Below are positions 23,900 through 35,919 of a stretch of DNA of 61,326 bases, in pieces. The stretch comes from Branchiostoma floridae (lineage: Eukaryota > Chordata > Leptocardii > Amphioxiformes > Branchiostomatidae). The stretch covers positions 12,891,604 to 12,952,929 of the forward strand of contig NC_049983.1 in assembly GCF_000003815.2 (NCBI RefSeq), given 5' to 3'. Below the pieces are notes generated by a model, which did not search any database, was not told the origin of the DNA, and saw only the letters and a list, made by a program, of their open reading frames with translations. The stretch's first letter is position 1; each line of letters begins with the position of its first letter. Made by a program: the position numbers and the translations under genes.

Positions 23900-26800
23900 A
23901 TGCTGTGGTCAGGGTTGTTCAGACGACTTGGTGGTTATGGCAGGGTCGTGGTGCAGAGGAGAGGGAAAGGTGAGGTCGATTGTGGAAGGGAAAAGTGGGC
24001 GGTCCGTACTGGCATAGCGCCAAATATCTACATTCAGGGTTACCAAGATACTGTATAACGTCAAAGCACCGATCCACGCCTGAACTGGACACATGCCGGA
24101 ACAGAATTCATATCATAGGCTTAGATCAAGTTGCCGACCATGGTTGATTTGAACGCAATGGAAGCAAACCTTGTCTACAACCCACTGAAATGTTGACATA
24201 TTACACCATTTACCTTGAGGGATCACATTACAATATTTATGTGGAATCATGTTTTTCAAATGTATTTGTAGTATTAGGCATTCTTCCATTTTCGCAGATG
24301 ATATATTATGTCACCACATTTGTGCGGAGTGCGTGTACACGTACGTTGGTGGGTGTACGTTTGTTCCGTTCAGTTCCGTTCAAGCCATCAGAATAAACAG
24401 TTGGGTCGAATTCAGTTCAAGGACGTTCGGAAACGACTATTTTCGAAATTTTGCCATCTTGTTTTTTTTACCCATCTTGCTTTGTTCCCCCTATATCATT
24501 ATTTTTGCAGTCTACAGGGGATGTCATTCATAAAATTTACATACTGTGGCCTGATGTGACTTTCTAACCCAGATCAGTAACCCATACAGTAGGGCTGGGT
24601 ACCGGTACAAAACGTTTTTTCTTGTTGGAAAAATTCGGTGAACCGGATGTTGGACCTATTGGGAAATGAACAGATTACAAATGTATATGATCTTGCATTC
24701 ACACGTTTTGGGGGCTTACCGGTCAAAGAAAATAGCGAGAGAGAAGAAGAGTAGAGTCTATAGTCATTTCTACCAAGTTTTACAGTCAATCGTACAGAGG
24801 TAGTAAATCTCGCCAGTGGGAGTTGAATACTCCACAAAACAGATTTCTTTATAGCGAAATGGACCATTGTTTTGAGTATCGTCCATTCACAAGTTTTCAC
24901 ATACTGAATCAGGTCCAGACCTGGACCTGATCCTCTGGACCTGAACCGGACCTAGATCTGAATTTTCTGTACCGGTACCCACCCCTACCATACAGAGATA
25001 CCGATGTTGATTGCTGTCCTACAGGACGATACTCTGCCCCGGCTGTCCGCACACCGTCCCTCCAGCAGCTGGCCCGGGCAGCAGACAGGTTCAACCTCGA
25101 CCTGAGCCAAGCCGAGCTACAGGAATTTCAGAGTAAGTCTGGAACTAAAATAGTTGTTAGTGTGGCTTTAAAAAATTCAATGGGATGAAATGATAGGGAT
25201 GATACACTGAGAAACCTTTTCTTCAACATTTGCTCTAATAACTATATGCTGTTGTCGTACTGTAGATTATATGAAGGGTACATTGGAGTCCTACCAGCGG
25301 GTGGACCAGCTAGTGGAACCGCTGCCGACCGTCAAGTGGCCGCGGACGCCGGGCTGGCGGCCTGAGCCGAAGGAGAACCCGCACAATGCATGGTGAGCAT
25401 GCCGTCGCCGCTGTTCGTACATTAAACAAAACCTTAATAGAAATTGAAATTGAATTAAATGCAAGTTATCATGATTCAAACGCAACATCCTAAGCACATC
25501 ACATCCCACATACCTGTTGCATCTCAACACCACAGGAATTCACTAATCTTTAATAGGTATCTCCGTCTACACTGTCCATTGGTCCTACTATACGTCAGAT
25601 ATTTTACCTGTGTAATATGCACAATCTTCCGGATTTTATGAGTAGATCATTCATGTTACAGGTACTGGCGAACAGAGATCACGGGTGCTCCTTCAGGCAA
25701 GCTTCAAGGCAAAACCGTGGCCATCAAAGATAACGTGGCCGTGGCGGGAGTCCCCATGATGGACGGCAGTAGGGTACTGGAGGGATACATTCCTGAGTAT
25801 GATGCTACCATTGTCACCAGGATTCTTGATGCTGGTAAGAATTTCCCAGCAACAGCATTTCGATCTTTATACAACGAATAACGATTGTTGACAGGTAATA
25901 ATAGTATGATGTTGTCTAGGTGTTTGATTTTGCATGGTTATGAAACGATATCTTTTGCATCAGGTGGAATCATCAAGGGAAAATCAGTGTGTGAAGATCT
26001 GTGCATGTCCGGTAACAGCTTCACATCAGCCACTGGCCCCGTGCTGAACGCGCACGACAACACACGGTCATCGTCTGGCTCCAGTTCTGGGAGCGCCACT
26101 TTGGTACGACATTCTTTCTAAAATTCTACATGTCCACCATCTTAGTAGTTCTTATTTCAATACCATTATTTCTATTATCCCCGTTGTGTCATTCAAGATA
26201 ATAATTATGCACGGCGACCACAAGGCAAGACACAGAAAACGTCTATAGCTAATTTTGTTGTCCATGTCATCTTCCCTTCAGGTCCGAATGTCTGACCGTG
26301 CGTTTCTCTTTTAGATGTACAGGAGTGTTTCCATTTACCTGTCGATGTTGAAGTCTTCTCTGTAGAACATTATATGATAAACCGACGTGCATGTCTGTGT
26401 CGACTAGCTGGCCCTGAAAGAAGTAGACCTCGCGATAGGAGGAGACCAGGGCGGGTCGATCCGCCTGCCCGCCGCCTGGTCCGGGGTGGTGGGGCACAAG
26501 CCGACCCACGGGCTGGTACCGTACACGGGGTGTGTTTCCATGGACATCACTATCGACCATGTCGGACCCATGGCCAGGACTGTGGCAGATACCGCACTCA
26601 TGCTGGAGGTGAGACCTATACATCTGTCGACATCTTCGTTGTTTGAGGAGGCAATGGCCAAGTTCGCGACATTCGGTCCCCGGCCGTACGCGTGTCACAC
26701 CAAAGACGTCAAAATGGCACATGCTGCTTTCTCTGGTTAACACTCACTATTTAGAAAAATATTATTGTGGTTGGACTTACACCACCACCAGCCCCCTGCT

Positions 26801-29800
26801 GTAGTGATTGAACAAACTCGTGTGGCCCAGGGGCTATTCAAACGGGGCCAGGCTACGTCCCATGCTCCATCTGATGCGCTAAAGACATAAACTTGTGGTT
26901 CGAGGAAGAGAGAGTCTTATCCTTCAGACAATGTTTTATACTTCGACAGTCGTCTGAGACGACTGTCGAAGTATAAAACATTGTCTGAAGGATAAGGCAT
27001 ACAACAGTGCATTACGTGTAACAATTGCTTGGATTACAAATACGGTTTCCAAAGGAATGAAAGAGTGATTTTTAAAAACTTGATTTGCAGGTCCTTGCTG
27101 GGTATGACGATGGCCTGGACCCGCGACAGTCGCCAAACCTGACGGTACCGGAGTACACCAGTCAGGTAAGCGTCACTAGGCAGCTAACGTTCGCTTTGAC
27201 TTAATACTTTGGTCGTATCAATGCTGCTATTAATAGTGATAGGACCAAAGAATGAAAGTCCTAGCGAATCAGGATGTATTACAATAGATAATTTCTTTCT
27301 ATCATGTCTTTCATTTTCATCCTCAGACTAGACGTTACAACGATAGATCATGTGGCTTATTTGGCTGTTATCCCTTCTGTACTACTGCGTACTGACATTA
27401 GTTATCGCAGTTAACAGGAGACCTTAGTGGGATCAGGGTGGGTCTGCTGAAGGAAGGGTTCGGCCAGGAGACGTCAGAAGCTGACGTGGACGACATGGTG
27501 CGTGAGGCGGCTCACAAGCTGACGTCAGCGGGTGCTACAGTGGAGGAAGTCTCCGTCCCACTCCACTATCCTGATGGTGAGTGGCCTGGTGTTCCACGTG
27601 TTCATTCCATAGAAGCTGCTTAGCACCAATGATAAACTGCTTCGTTGTCTACGTGATCGAATTCAATTTTGTTATCTATCCAAGTTCGACATTTACCGTG
27701 ATATACATTTGCGACCGCATTTTTTTTTTCATTTATTGGTCGCTCAAATTCAGCTCAATCCCACTTGTGTTTCGTTAATATTCTGCTGGTTCAGATCCAT
27801 ACTACTTGTAGCTCAACTCTTTGATGTCAATTTCAGGCACTCACATTTTCAATGCAGTGGCAATTCAAGGGACCATGCAGACCATGATGAAGGGAAACGG
27901 TAGGTCAAAGCATTTCTAAGCTTTTGAAGGAATGGCAAATATACGTAATATTTGCATTCATGTTGGTTTGAAGGCAACTTTCCTTATGATTTCCAGGAGT
28001 CGGAGTAGGATGGAAAGGTTTCTACCCGACGAGTATGGTGGACGCTTTCACGAGAGGTTACAACTCTCGCGGGAACGACATGTCAGCGGCATTGAAGCAT
28101 GTGGCTTTGCTCGGCGAATTCCTTGACGAGAACTATGGAAACAGGTACTATGTTCTATTCTACAAAAATTCATAAGTTCTGGAAGACACATCTTATCACA
28201 GACAAGTCCACTCGTTTTGCTGCGTTGTGTTAATACCCCTGTCACATTATCCACGATCTTAGGGCGATAGATGATCGGCCATATTTAAGATCGACAGAGG
28301 GTTCCACGTATTTTTCACCTGGAAACCGCCCCTGTCACACATAACACTTCCCATTGAAATGTCGAAAGTGGCATTTTTTTGTGTCGAAATATAAATCGGC
28401 TTTATTTTCAGTGAAAACTACCTGGTTGGGTAGGAAAATTCCTTTTTAACCATAGCCAAAAAATGTCAACTTATTATTTTTGGTCCCATTGGTAATGCAT
28501 TACAGGCAGGTAACAAACGTTACCGGTAACGTTTGTTCCAACAGTAAACTTAACCCTGTTTCTTCAAAAGGATTAACATTATTGGCTACATCATTTAGGC
28601 ATAAGTTGACGTCCCTAGTGACATTTAAAAAGTGGGCAGCATTTTTGCACCGGGTCAGATAGAATGCTTAGAAAGCATCAAACAATGGTAACGTTTGTTA
28701 CAGTCATTTCTGTACAACATTTTGTAAGCAAGGTGGGATACAAATGACAGTCAATAACCCTTTTTTGCTTCTTTAGAAAACCAGAAAAACTACAAAGCTT
28801 CACAAAAACGGCCATTTCTAGTCTTATACGTGGATAATATAACCGTGACACCCATCTTACTCGTGGTGGTAACGTTTGTTACCGAATTTGGCGACAAGCA
28901 TAAACCTCACACAGCCTCCAAGATCAGTGATAGTAGCATCTGACGTGATCGGACAGAGCGCCTGGGTAGGTGGTTTCATCTGCCGAATAATCATTTTGGA
29001 ACTGAATTGTTCCATTTTTGGCTACTATTTGAATTCTTCGTATCCTCTCAGGCGACAGCCATTTTTTACGGGTTAAAATCCCCCCGAGGCGATAATCTTC
29101 CAAGCCATGAACCAATATGAATGTTGTGGTGCATCTTTTGTAAAACATTACAGGGGTTGTGGAAAAACAAAGGGACCAGTCATGCTGTCTATTATTTGCT
29201 CAATATCAAGCCGTAAAGTCAGGCGACAGCAATTTTGACATTTCAATGAGAACGAGCCATACGCCATTCTTCGTATCTTGTACAAAAGTTATTATTATAA
29301 GCGAGGATCGGGCGACTGCCGCAGAATCGTCACCCGATCGATTTTCGCCAAATGTGACAGGGATATAAAGAAAACGATTCAAAGATGGCAATCTTATTAT
29401 ATCTATATAGATACTACGCAAAGGGACAGAATCTGGTTCGAACGCTAACAAAAGCGTACAACGAGGCCCTGGATACGCACGACGTCCTCATAATGCCGAC
29501 TATCCCGTTCAAACCGCTGAAGCTTCCGGACGAGGACGCGTCCATCAGTGGTGAGTCTCATCTATGCATGCTGTATGCGCAGTACGTCATTGTCTTATAC
29601 CAACAATGTATGTTATTTTGCATCTGGATGTTCCTGTGGCTCAACTGGTTACTGCCTCACAGTTGAGTTCCTGACTCCAATTAGTTGGTAAGGCCAACAT
29701 CACATTTCCACAAAGGGGCTCAGCCGGGCAGTTTTGGGGGATGAAAAGTAAGATATAAAAGACAACAAAAGCACAAAATGGACAAAATAGTTCAACAGCA

Positions 29801-30274
29801 TGCCTTGTGCATATTTATTTCTATAAACGTTAATTTTCCATTTCCGCAAACTTGGGATGAAAAGTAAGATATAAAAGACAGCAAAAGCACAAAATGGACA
29901 AAATAGTTCAACAACATGCCTTGTGCATATTTATTTCTATAAACGTTAATTTTCCATTTCCGCAAATAGCACGGCCGGGCCCCGGGTAGGAAATGTGACG
30001 TAGGCCCAACTGGGAGATCCAGTTCAAGTCCCGGGGTAACTTTGTATTACCTTGTACTATTACAGAGATTTGTCACCAGGCTCTTGGCTCCAAGGAGATT
30101 AGTCTGATCCACAACACCTGTCCGTCGAACGTCACCGGACATCCGGGTCTCAGCATCAATGCCGGGTTCTCACAGCCGGGACTTCCGGTCGGCATGATGA
30201 TCGTGGGCCGCCATTTTGATGACGCCACCGTGCTGAAAGTGGCGCACGCGTTCGAGAAGATTCGAGATTCGTAA
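23900..30274 (+). CDS. Amidase C, probable mitochondrial bacterial-type amidase
   Basis: Exons: 23900-23969, 25025-25132, 25266-25392, 25662-25834, 25964-26103, 26408-26608, 27091-27165, 27411-27576, 27837-27899, 27997-28144, 29411-29550, 30066-30274; 539 aa in frame. The start exon begins [15 protein letters not shown] and has six Arg/Lys and no acidic residue in 23 codons, the pattern of a mitochondrial presequence. Triad is Lys124, Ser199 and Ser223. The Gly-Gly before the cis-Ser is Ser-Gly here. The last exon has an in-frame 15-nt insertion after HQALG and a 3-nt insertion (SQPGLPVG) that no other copy shares. Introns 1, 6, 10 and 11 carry insertions absent from D. Family and reaction as for A; the mitochondrial location is prediction only. 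Confidence 0.92.
24582..24995. mobile_element. hAT-like MITE with 8-bp target duplication
   Basis: A 398-bp element (24590-24987) has about 20-bp inverted ends, TAGGGCTGGGTACCGGTACA on the left and TAGGGGTGGGTACCGGTACA (reversed) on the right. It is flanked on both sides by CCATACAG (24582-24589 and 24988-24995). An 8-bp duplication and TAGGG(N)TGGG ends fit hAT. Intron 1 of amidase D has a single CATACAG at the same place, the empty site. No transposase frame, so non-autonomous. Confidence 0.85.
26916..26996. repeat. Perfect 40-bp inverted repeat, 1-base spacer
   Basis: Bases 26916-26955 are the exact reverse complement of 26957-26996, with only G26956 between. It lies in intron 6 of amidase C. 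The matching intron of amidase D (about 33625-33680) contains a diverged single copy of the right arm, so the left arm is the added one. Confidence 0.9.
28237..29362. mobile_element. Inverted-repeat element in amidase C intron 10
   Basis: The ends read CCCTGTCACATT and its reverse complement AATGTGACAGGG, about 1.13 kb apart. Amidase D intron 10 (34927-35009) is only 83 bp and lacks it. Inside, the motif GGTAACGTTTGTTA occurs several times, including a perfect 26-bp palindrome centred near 28522. No transposase frame, so this is probably a non-autonomous DNA element; its target duplication is not clear. Confidence 0.6.
29697..29995. mobile_element. Harbinger-like MITE with internal tandem duplication
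   Basis: The ends carry forms of ACATCACATTTCC and CGGCCGGGC, as in the elements at 41159 and 41364. The inner part is duplicated: two copies with a period of 116 bp (for example GGGATGAAAAGTAAG at 29738 and 29854), nearly identical. It lies in intron 11 of amidase C and is absent from D. Confidence 0.65.
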
Positions 30275-31219
30275 ATTTGGTCCACACACTTGATGATGAT
30301 GTCTTTCACTTCTCGTTCAAAGAAAAATGGCAATTATGCCTTACGTTATACCTATATACCTGACGGCCTTACATGCATGCTTAGTATATGTAGATTTCGT
30401 ATATCACGGTTTTGAATCATGTTATGTTCAGTAAAATCTAAAACTGAAAGCTTGGATCTAGCACACACATGCACAAGAGGTCTTTGCGTTTATAGTCTAT
30501 ATAGATTTAACCCTAAACTACACACTTAAGAAATAATACTGTCTTATAGGATTTGAATTTCCTTGATAACTCAAAACATAATGTGAATAGCGATTTCTTG
30601 TCTGATGAATGAATGAAGCATTGTGTAATACAGTAATACATGTACATGTCAGGCTGTAATACAGGTGGTCTAATATACAGGCGTACACTGAAAATGACGT
30701 ACATGAATACTTGTGGTACAATGGAAATTTAAGGCTGATATGCTATGATATCCAGTTTTGGGTTGATATAAATTAGGATTTTACCATGGTCAATATTGAC
30801 CGAAGGAGGCCACATATGACACTTTATGTCGTACCCTCTTGTGGAGATTGATAGCACTGCAGCCACGTGCACAACATCCGGGAATGCTAATACTACATGT
30901 ATGTAAAGGATACCGCAATAAAACACAGCGTCATGTCAGCTCAGCCAAATGATATCAACTTGGAAGTCAGGGATCCAATCTTAACCCCATATAGTTATAT
31001 TTTTGTATTTAACAATTTGTCATTCTTACAATGTTCTGCTTATTATATAATTTACAGTTTATGCGATGTCATGGTTTAATATATCAATACGACCTCGAAA
31101 CTACAATAGCATTGCAAGTTTGGTCCCTTAAGTTCAGAGGTCAAACGGGGCCTGGTGAATAGGGCTCCCATTTATCCTACCTCTGTTTAACCTGCGTCAG
31201 TGTACCTTCCTATGTAACT
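30275..31219. other. C/D spacer; 5' flank of amidase D
   Basis: No gene. The first 450 bases resemble the 3' flanks of A and B. The rest resembles the B/C spacer. A 42-bp segment (30771-30812) containing the palindrome GGTCAATATTGACC recurs exactly, inverted, at 39333-39374 in an intron of amidase E. Confidence 0.6.
31131..31143 (+). promoter_or_regulatory. Candidate DR1 nuclear-receptor site upstream of amidase D
   Basis: AGTTCA G AGGTCA, a direct repeat with one-base spacing 89 bp upstream of the ATG, at the place matching the C site (23804-23816). Conservation of the spacing between paralogues is the main support. Confidence 0.38.
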
Positions 31220-34200
31220 ATGCTGTGGTCGGGGTTGTTCAGACGACTGGGTGGTTATGGCAGGGTCGTGGTGCAGAGGAGAGGGAAAGGTGAGGACTGT
31301 TGTGCTGGAAAAAGTGGGCGGTGTAGGGGGCCGTGGCATAGCTACAAATATTTACATTAGGGTTACCAACATACTGCATAACGTTACAGCATCGATCCAC
31401 GTCTCCGGCATGTGTCCAGCATGTCGGAACAGGGTTTCCCTTGAGGATTCACACTACAGTCTTTATGTACAATCATTTTGCCACCACATATGTGTGCGGA
31501 GTGCGTGTGGGTGACTGTACGTCTGTGCCTGTTTGTCAAGCTACCAGAATAAACAGACTTGTGGGGTCGAATTCAGTTCAGGGACGCTGCACGTTCCGAA
31601 GTCTAATGACTGCATGAACACGAGAGACCTCTTCAAGTACATCGGAACTGCAGCTCTGCTGAAACTTGTTCAGAGAAGAATGTATGGCATCTAATCGTTG
31701 TTTCATCGTGCCAAAGTTGCATTACATTTATATAATGTATGACGATAACCTAGTGATGAAGCAACGTAACAGATATGGCTGTAAATGTGAGCGACAGTGT
31801 AACGTTTCTACGTTTAGTGTTAATAAATGTAAAGCCACGTACACGTAACCCGACATAAACAATGTGGCTTGCTAACTAAGACCAGTAACTCATACAGAGA
31901 ACCACATGTTGATTGCTGTCCTACAGGACGATACTCTGCCCCGGCTGTCCGCACACCGTCCCTCCAGCAGCTGGCCCGGGCAGCAGACAGGTTCAACCTC
32001 AACCTGGACCAAGCCGAGCTACAGGAATTTCAGAGTAAGTCTGGAACTAAAATTTAAACAGCAAACATACATGCACAAGGTTTCATGCGTCGTGCTTAAA
32101 TTCAATGGGATGAAATGATAGACTGAGAAACTTTTCTTCAAGAAACGTTTGTTTTTTCTGTAGATGTTATGAAGGGTACATTGGAGTCCTACCAGCGGGT
32201 GGACCAGCTCGTGCAGCCGCTGCCGCCCGTCAAGTGGCCGCGGACGCCGGGCTGGCGGCCTCAGCCTAAGGAGAACCCGCACAATGCTTGGTGAGCATGA
32301 ACACAACCTTAATGCAAGTTATCATGTTTCAAGTGCATTATCCTATTCATACATCACATCCCATATACATATTGCACACACAGGAATCCACTTATCGTTA
32401 AAGGTACTCTCCATCTGCACTGCCCATTGGACGGTCGGTTATAGATTTCACCGGTGAGATATACACAATCCTCCAACTTCTTTCATGTTTCAGGTACTGG
32501 CGAACAGAGATCACGGGTGCTCCTTCAGGCAAGCTGCACGGTAAGACCGTGGCCATCAAAGATAACGTAGCCGTGGCGGGAGTGCCCATGATGAATGGCA
32601 GTAGGGTACTGGAGGGATACATTCCTGAGTATGATGCTACCATTGTCACCAGGATTCTTGATGCTGGTAAGAATTTCCTAGCTATACAGCACGTTGATAT
32701 CTACATGTATCTCACGAATAACGGATTGTTGACAAGTAATCACATTTTCTAGGCGTTTTATTTTTGATAGTTGTAAAACGATATCTTTACATTAATTTCA
32801 TTTTCCCGTCTCTTCAGGTGGAATAATAAAGGGGAAATCTGTATGTGAGGATCTGTGTATGTCAGGTAGCAGCTTCACATCAGCCACTGGCCCCGTGCTG
32901 AACGCGCACGACAACGCACGGTCGTCTGCTGGCTCCAGTACTGGGAGTGGCACTTTGGTAGGATATGCTTTCTGCCCCAATATGTCATTCAAGTTTCTGT
33001 AGGAGCATAGGCAAGGCACAGAAAACGTCTTTGTTGTCCATTTCTTGCCCATGTCATTTTTTGTCCACATATCTGGCCGTGAGTTTCTCTTATACATGTA
33101 GCGGTACAAGATTTTTTTTTCATTTACACGATGTTGAAGCCTTCGTTGTTTATACTAACATCAATGTGTATATGCCCCGACCAGTTGGCCCTGAAAGAAG
33201 TAGACCTCGCGATAGGAGGAGACCAGGGCGGGTCGATCCGCCTGCCCGCCGCCTGGTCCGGGGTGGTGGGCCACAAGCCGACCCACGGGCTGGTACCGTA
33301 CACGGGGTGTGTTCCCATGGACATCACTATCGACCATATCGGACCCATGGCCAGGACTGTGGCAGACACCGCACTTATGCTGGAGGTGAGACTAATGATG
33401 ACCTGCGACATCTTTGTTGTTTGAGGAGGCCCCGGCCGTGTCACACTAAAGACTAAAAATGGTACACACTACCTTATGCTATTATTGTAGTTGAAAACGC
33501 ATCATTACCAGTGGACAATCCACATGCTGTAGTGATTGCACAAACTTGACAAAGATATTTGGACGGCCATGGGTGCCATTCTATGCACCATCTGATGCTG
33601 GAAGGACTTTAACCAGCGGTTTGAGGAAAATAGACGACAGTCAATGAATAAACCATTGTTTGGGGGATAAGGAACAACACTGTCCTATTTGCGCAAAAAT
33701 GTATGAAATTGCATATGAGGTATCCAGAGTTATGAAAGAGTGATTTTTTTAAACATAATTTGCAGGTCCTTGCTGGGTTTGACGGTGGCCTGGACCCGCG
33801 ACAGCCGCCAAACCTCACGGTACCGGAGTACACCAGCCAGGTCAGCGTCACTAGTCAGCTAATGATCGCTTTTACTGGTTAATTTGGTTGTATCATACTG
33901 CCAGTGATGAAAGTGTTAGGCCTAAAGTATTTGAAAGACTTCGAATGTAGTGTTCTTCACAAAAGGAAATGAATCACTATAGGAAGAACAGTATCAATAT
34001 TAGAATAGCTATAAATTCCGTCCAAATGTATCTTGTCTTTCATACTCACCCTTCTGGCGCGTTAAAACTCAGGCAGTCTAGATGATACAACGTCATAATA
34101 TGCGCCCTATTGGTTTGTCATTCCTTTTGCACTATTACACAGTAACTGTAGTCTATCATTGCTACAGTTAACCGGAGACCTTAGCGGCATGAGGGTGGGT

Positions 34201-35919
34201 CTGCTAAGGGAAGGGTTCGGCCTGGTGACGTCAGAAGCTGACGTGGACGACATGGTGCGTGAGGCGGCTCACAAGCTGACGTCAGCAGGTGCTACAGTGG
34301 ACGAAGTGTCCGTCCCGCTCCACTATCCTGATGGTGTGTATAGTGGCCTGGTACCGGTGTCCATTCCATAGAAGATGTTAAGCAAAGAAAATAACTGCTT
34401 CGTTGCCTGTATTTGCCTGTGTGGTCGAAAGCAATCTTGTTATCGGTACAAGTTCGACAGGAGCAAATAATGCTGCTATTTACCATGAGCTATTTTTTGT
34501 TCATTGTTCCCTCACTTGAATTCAGCTCAAATCCATTTGTGTGTTGCTTGCATAGTGCTCGCTAAGATACTTATAGTTCAACTTTGATGTCACTTTCAGG
34601 CACTCACATTTGGAATGCAGTGGCAATTCAAGGATGCACGCAGATCATGGTGGAAAGGGATGGTAAGTCAAATCAAGAAACATCCTTTTGGATATTTCTA
34701 AGCTTTTGGAGGAATGATAGATGTATTAAAATGATGCATTAATGTTGATAACAAGGCAACTTCCCTCCTAATTTCCAGGAGTTGGAGTAGGATGGAAAGG
34801 TTTCTACCCGACGAGTATGGTGGATGCTCTCGCGAGAGGATACAACTCTCGCGCGAACGACATGTCAGTGACATTGAAGCTTCTGACTTTGCTCGGCGAA
34901 TATCTTAACAAGAACTATGGAAACAGGTACGGATCTCTTTGCTGTATTATGCTGAACTTGAAGGACACGATTCAAAGACTCAAAGATAATGGTGGTATTC
35001 TATCTGCAGATACTACGCTAAGGGACAGAACCTCGGTCGAGCGCTGACAAAAGCGTACAACGAGGCCCTGGATACGCACGACGTCCTCATGATGCCGACT
35101 GTTCCGTACAAACCAGTGAAGCTTCCGGATGGGGACGCGTCCATCAGTGGTGAGTCTCATCTATCCGTGTTGTGCGCACGGCACATCACTGTCTCTTCGC
35201 ACTAACTAAACTGCTGCATGTTTATTCTGACGGTATCAGGATGTCCCTGTGGCTCAACTGACAGTTGGTTACTGCCACATAGTATATGGAGCTCAGAACT
35301 GGTCCAATTAGTCCGTGACTGGGTCACTTCCCGACTGCACTCGTCAGTCGAAAGGGACGTAAAATGGGGTCCGGACTCCGATGTTTGAGGGCAGTGCCTC
35401 GAGCAGGTTAAAGGAAACAGCCCCTCCTTGTAAAACTGTACCTACCACAAGGGTTTGGAAGAACGAGCGGGCGTTCTGTATCAAATACTTTCTCGTATTT
35501 ATTTTTACGTAGATCTTTACGTGAGTGAAGATTGGAGTTAAAAGTAGTCTGCAAAAGCCATTGTGCTTTTGCACATAGCGCTTTAGATACGTGTAACGAA
35601 CCAAGTGTCCCTGGCTGTTAAGCATAATCAATTGATGTCAAAAGTTCAAGCCATGCTTTGTGGATGCAATTGCAAATGGCAAACAACAGCTCGTACCCTT
35701 ACATTATCTGGTCCTATTACAGAGATGTGTCACCAGGCTCTTGGTCTGATCCACAACACCTGTCCGTTCAACGTCACCGGACATCCGGGTCTCAGCATCA
35801 ATGCAGGGTTCTCACAGGGGCTTCCGGTCGGCATGATGATCGTGGGCCGCCATTTTGATGACGCCACCGTGCTGAAAGTGGGGCACGCGTTCGAGAAGAT
35901 TCGAGATTCTAATTCGTAA
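31220..35919 (+). CDS. Amidase D, probable mitochondrial bacterial-type amidase
   Basis: Exons: 31220-31289, 31927-32034, 32164-32290, 32494-32666, 32818-32957, 33185-33385, 33766-33840, 34168-34333, 34600-34662, 34779-34926, 35010-35149, 35723-35919; 535 aa in frame. It is the closest relative of C, with a start exon of identical protein sequence and a mitochondrial-presequence look. Triad is Lys124, Ser199 and Ser223. The motif around the cis-Ser has drifted to [10 protein letters not shown], but the serine itself and the 24-residue spacing remain. Exon 9 is the most changed (ending MVERDG where C has MMKGNG). Introns lack the large insertions seen in C, so this copy shows the older gene form. 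Same expected reaction; possibly altered substrate preference. Confidence 0.92.
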
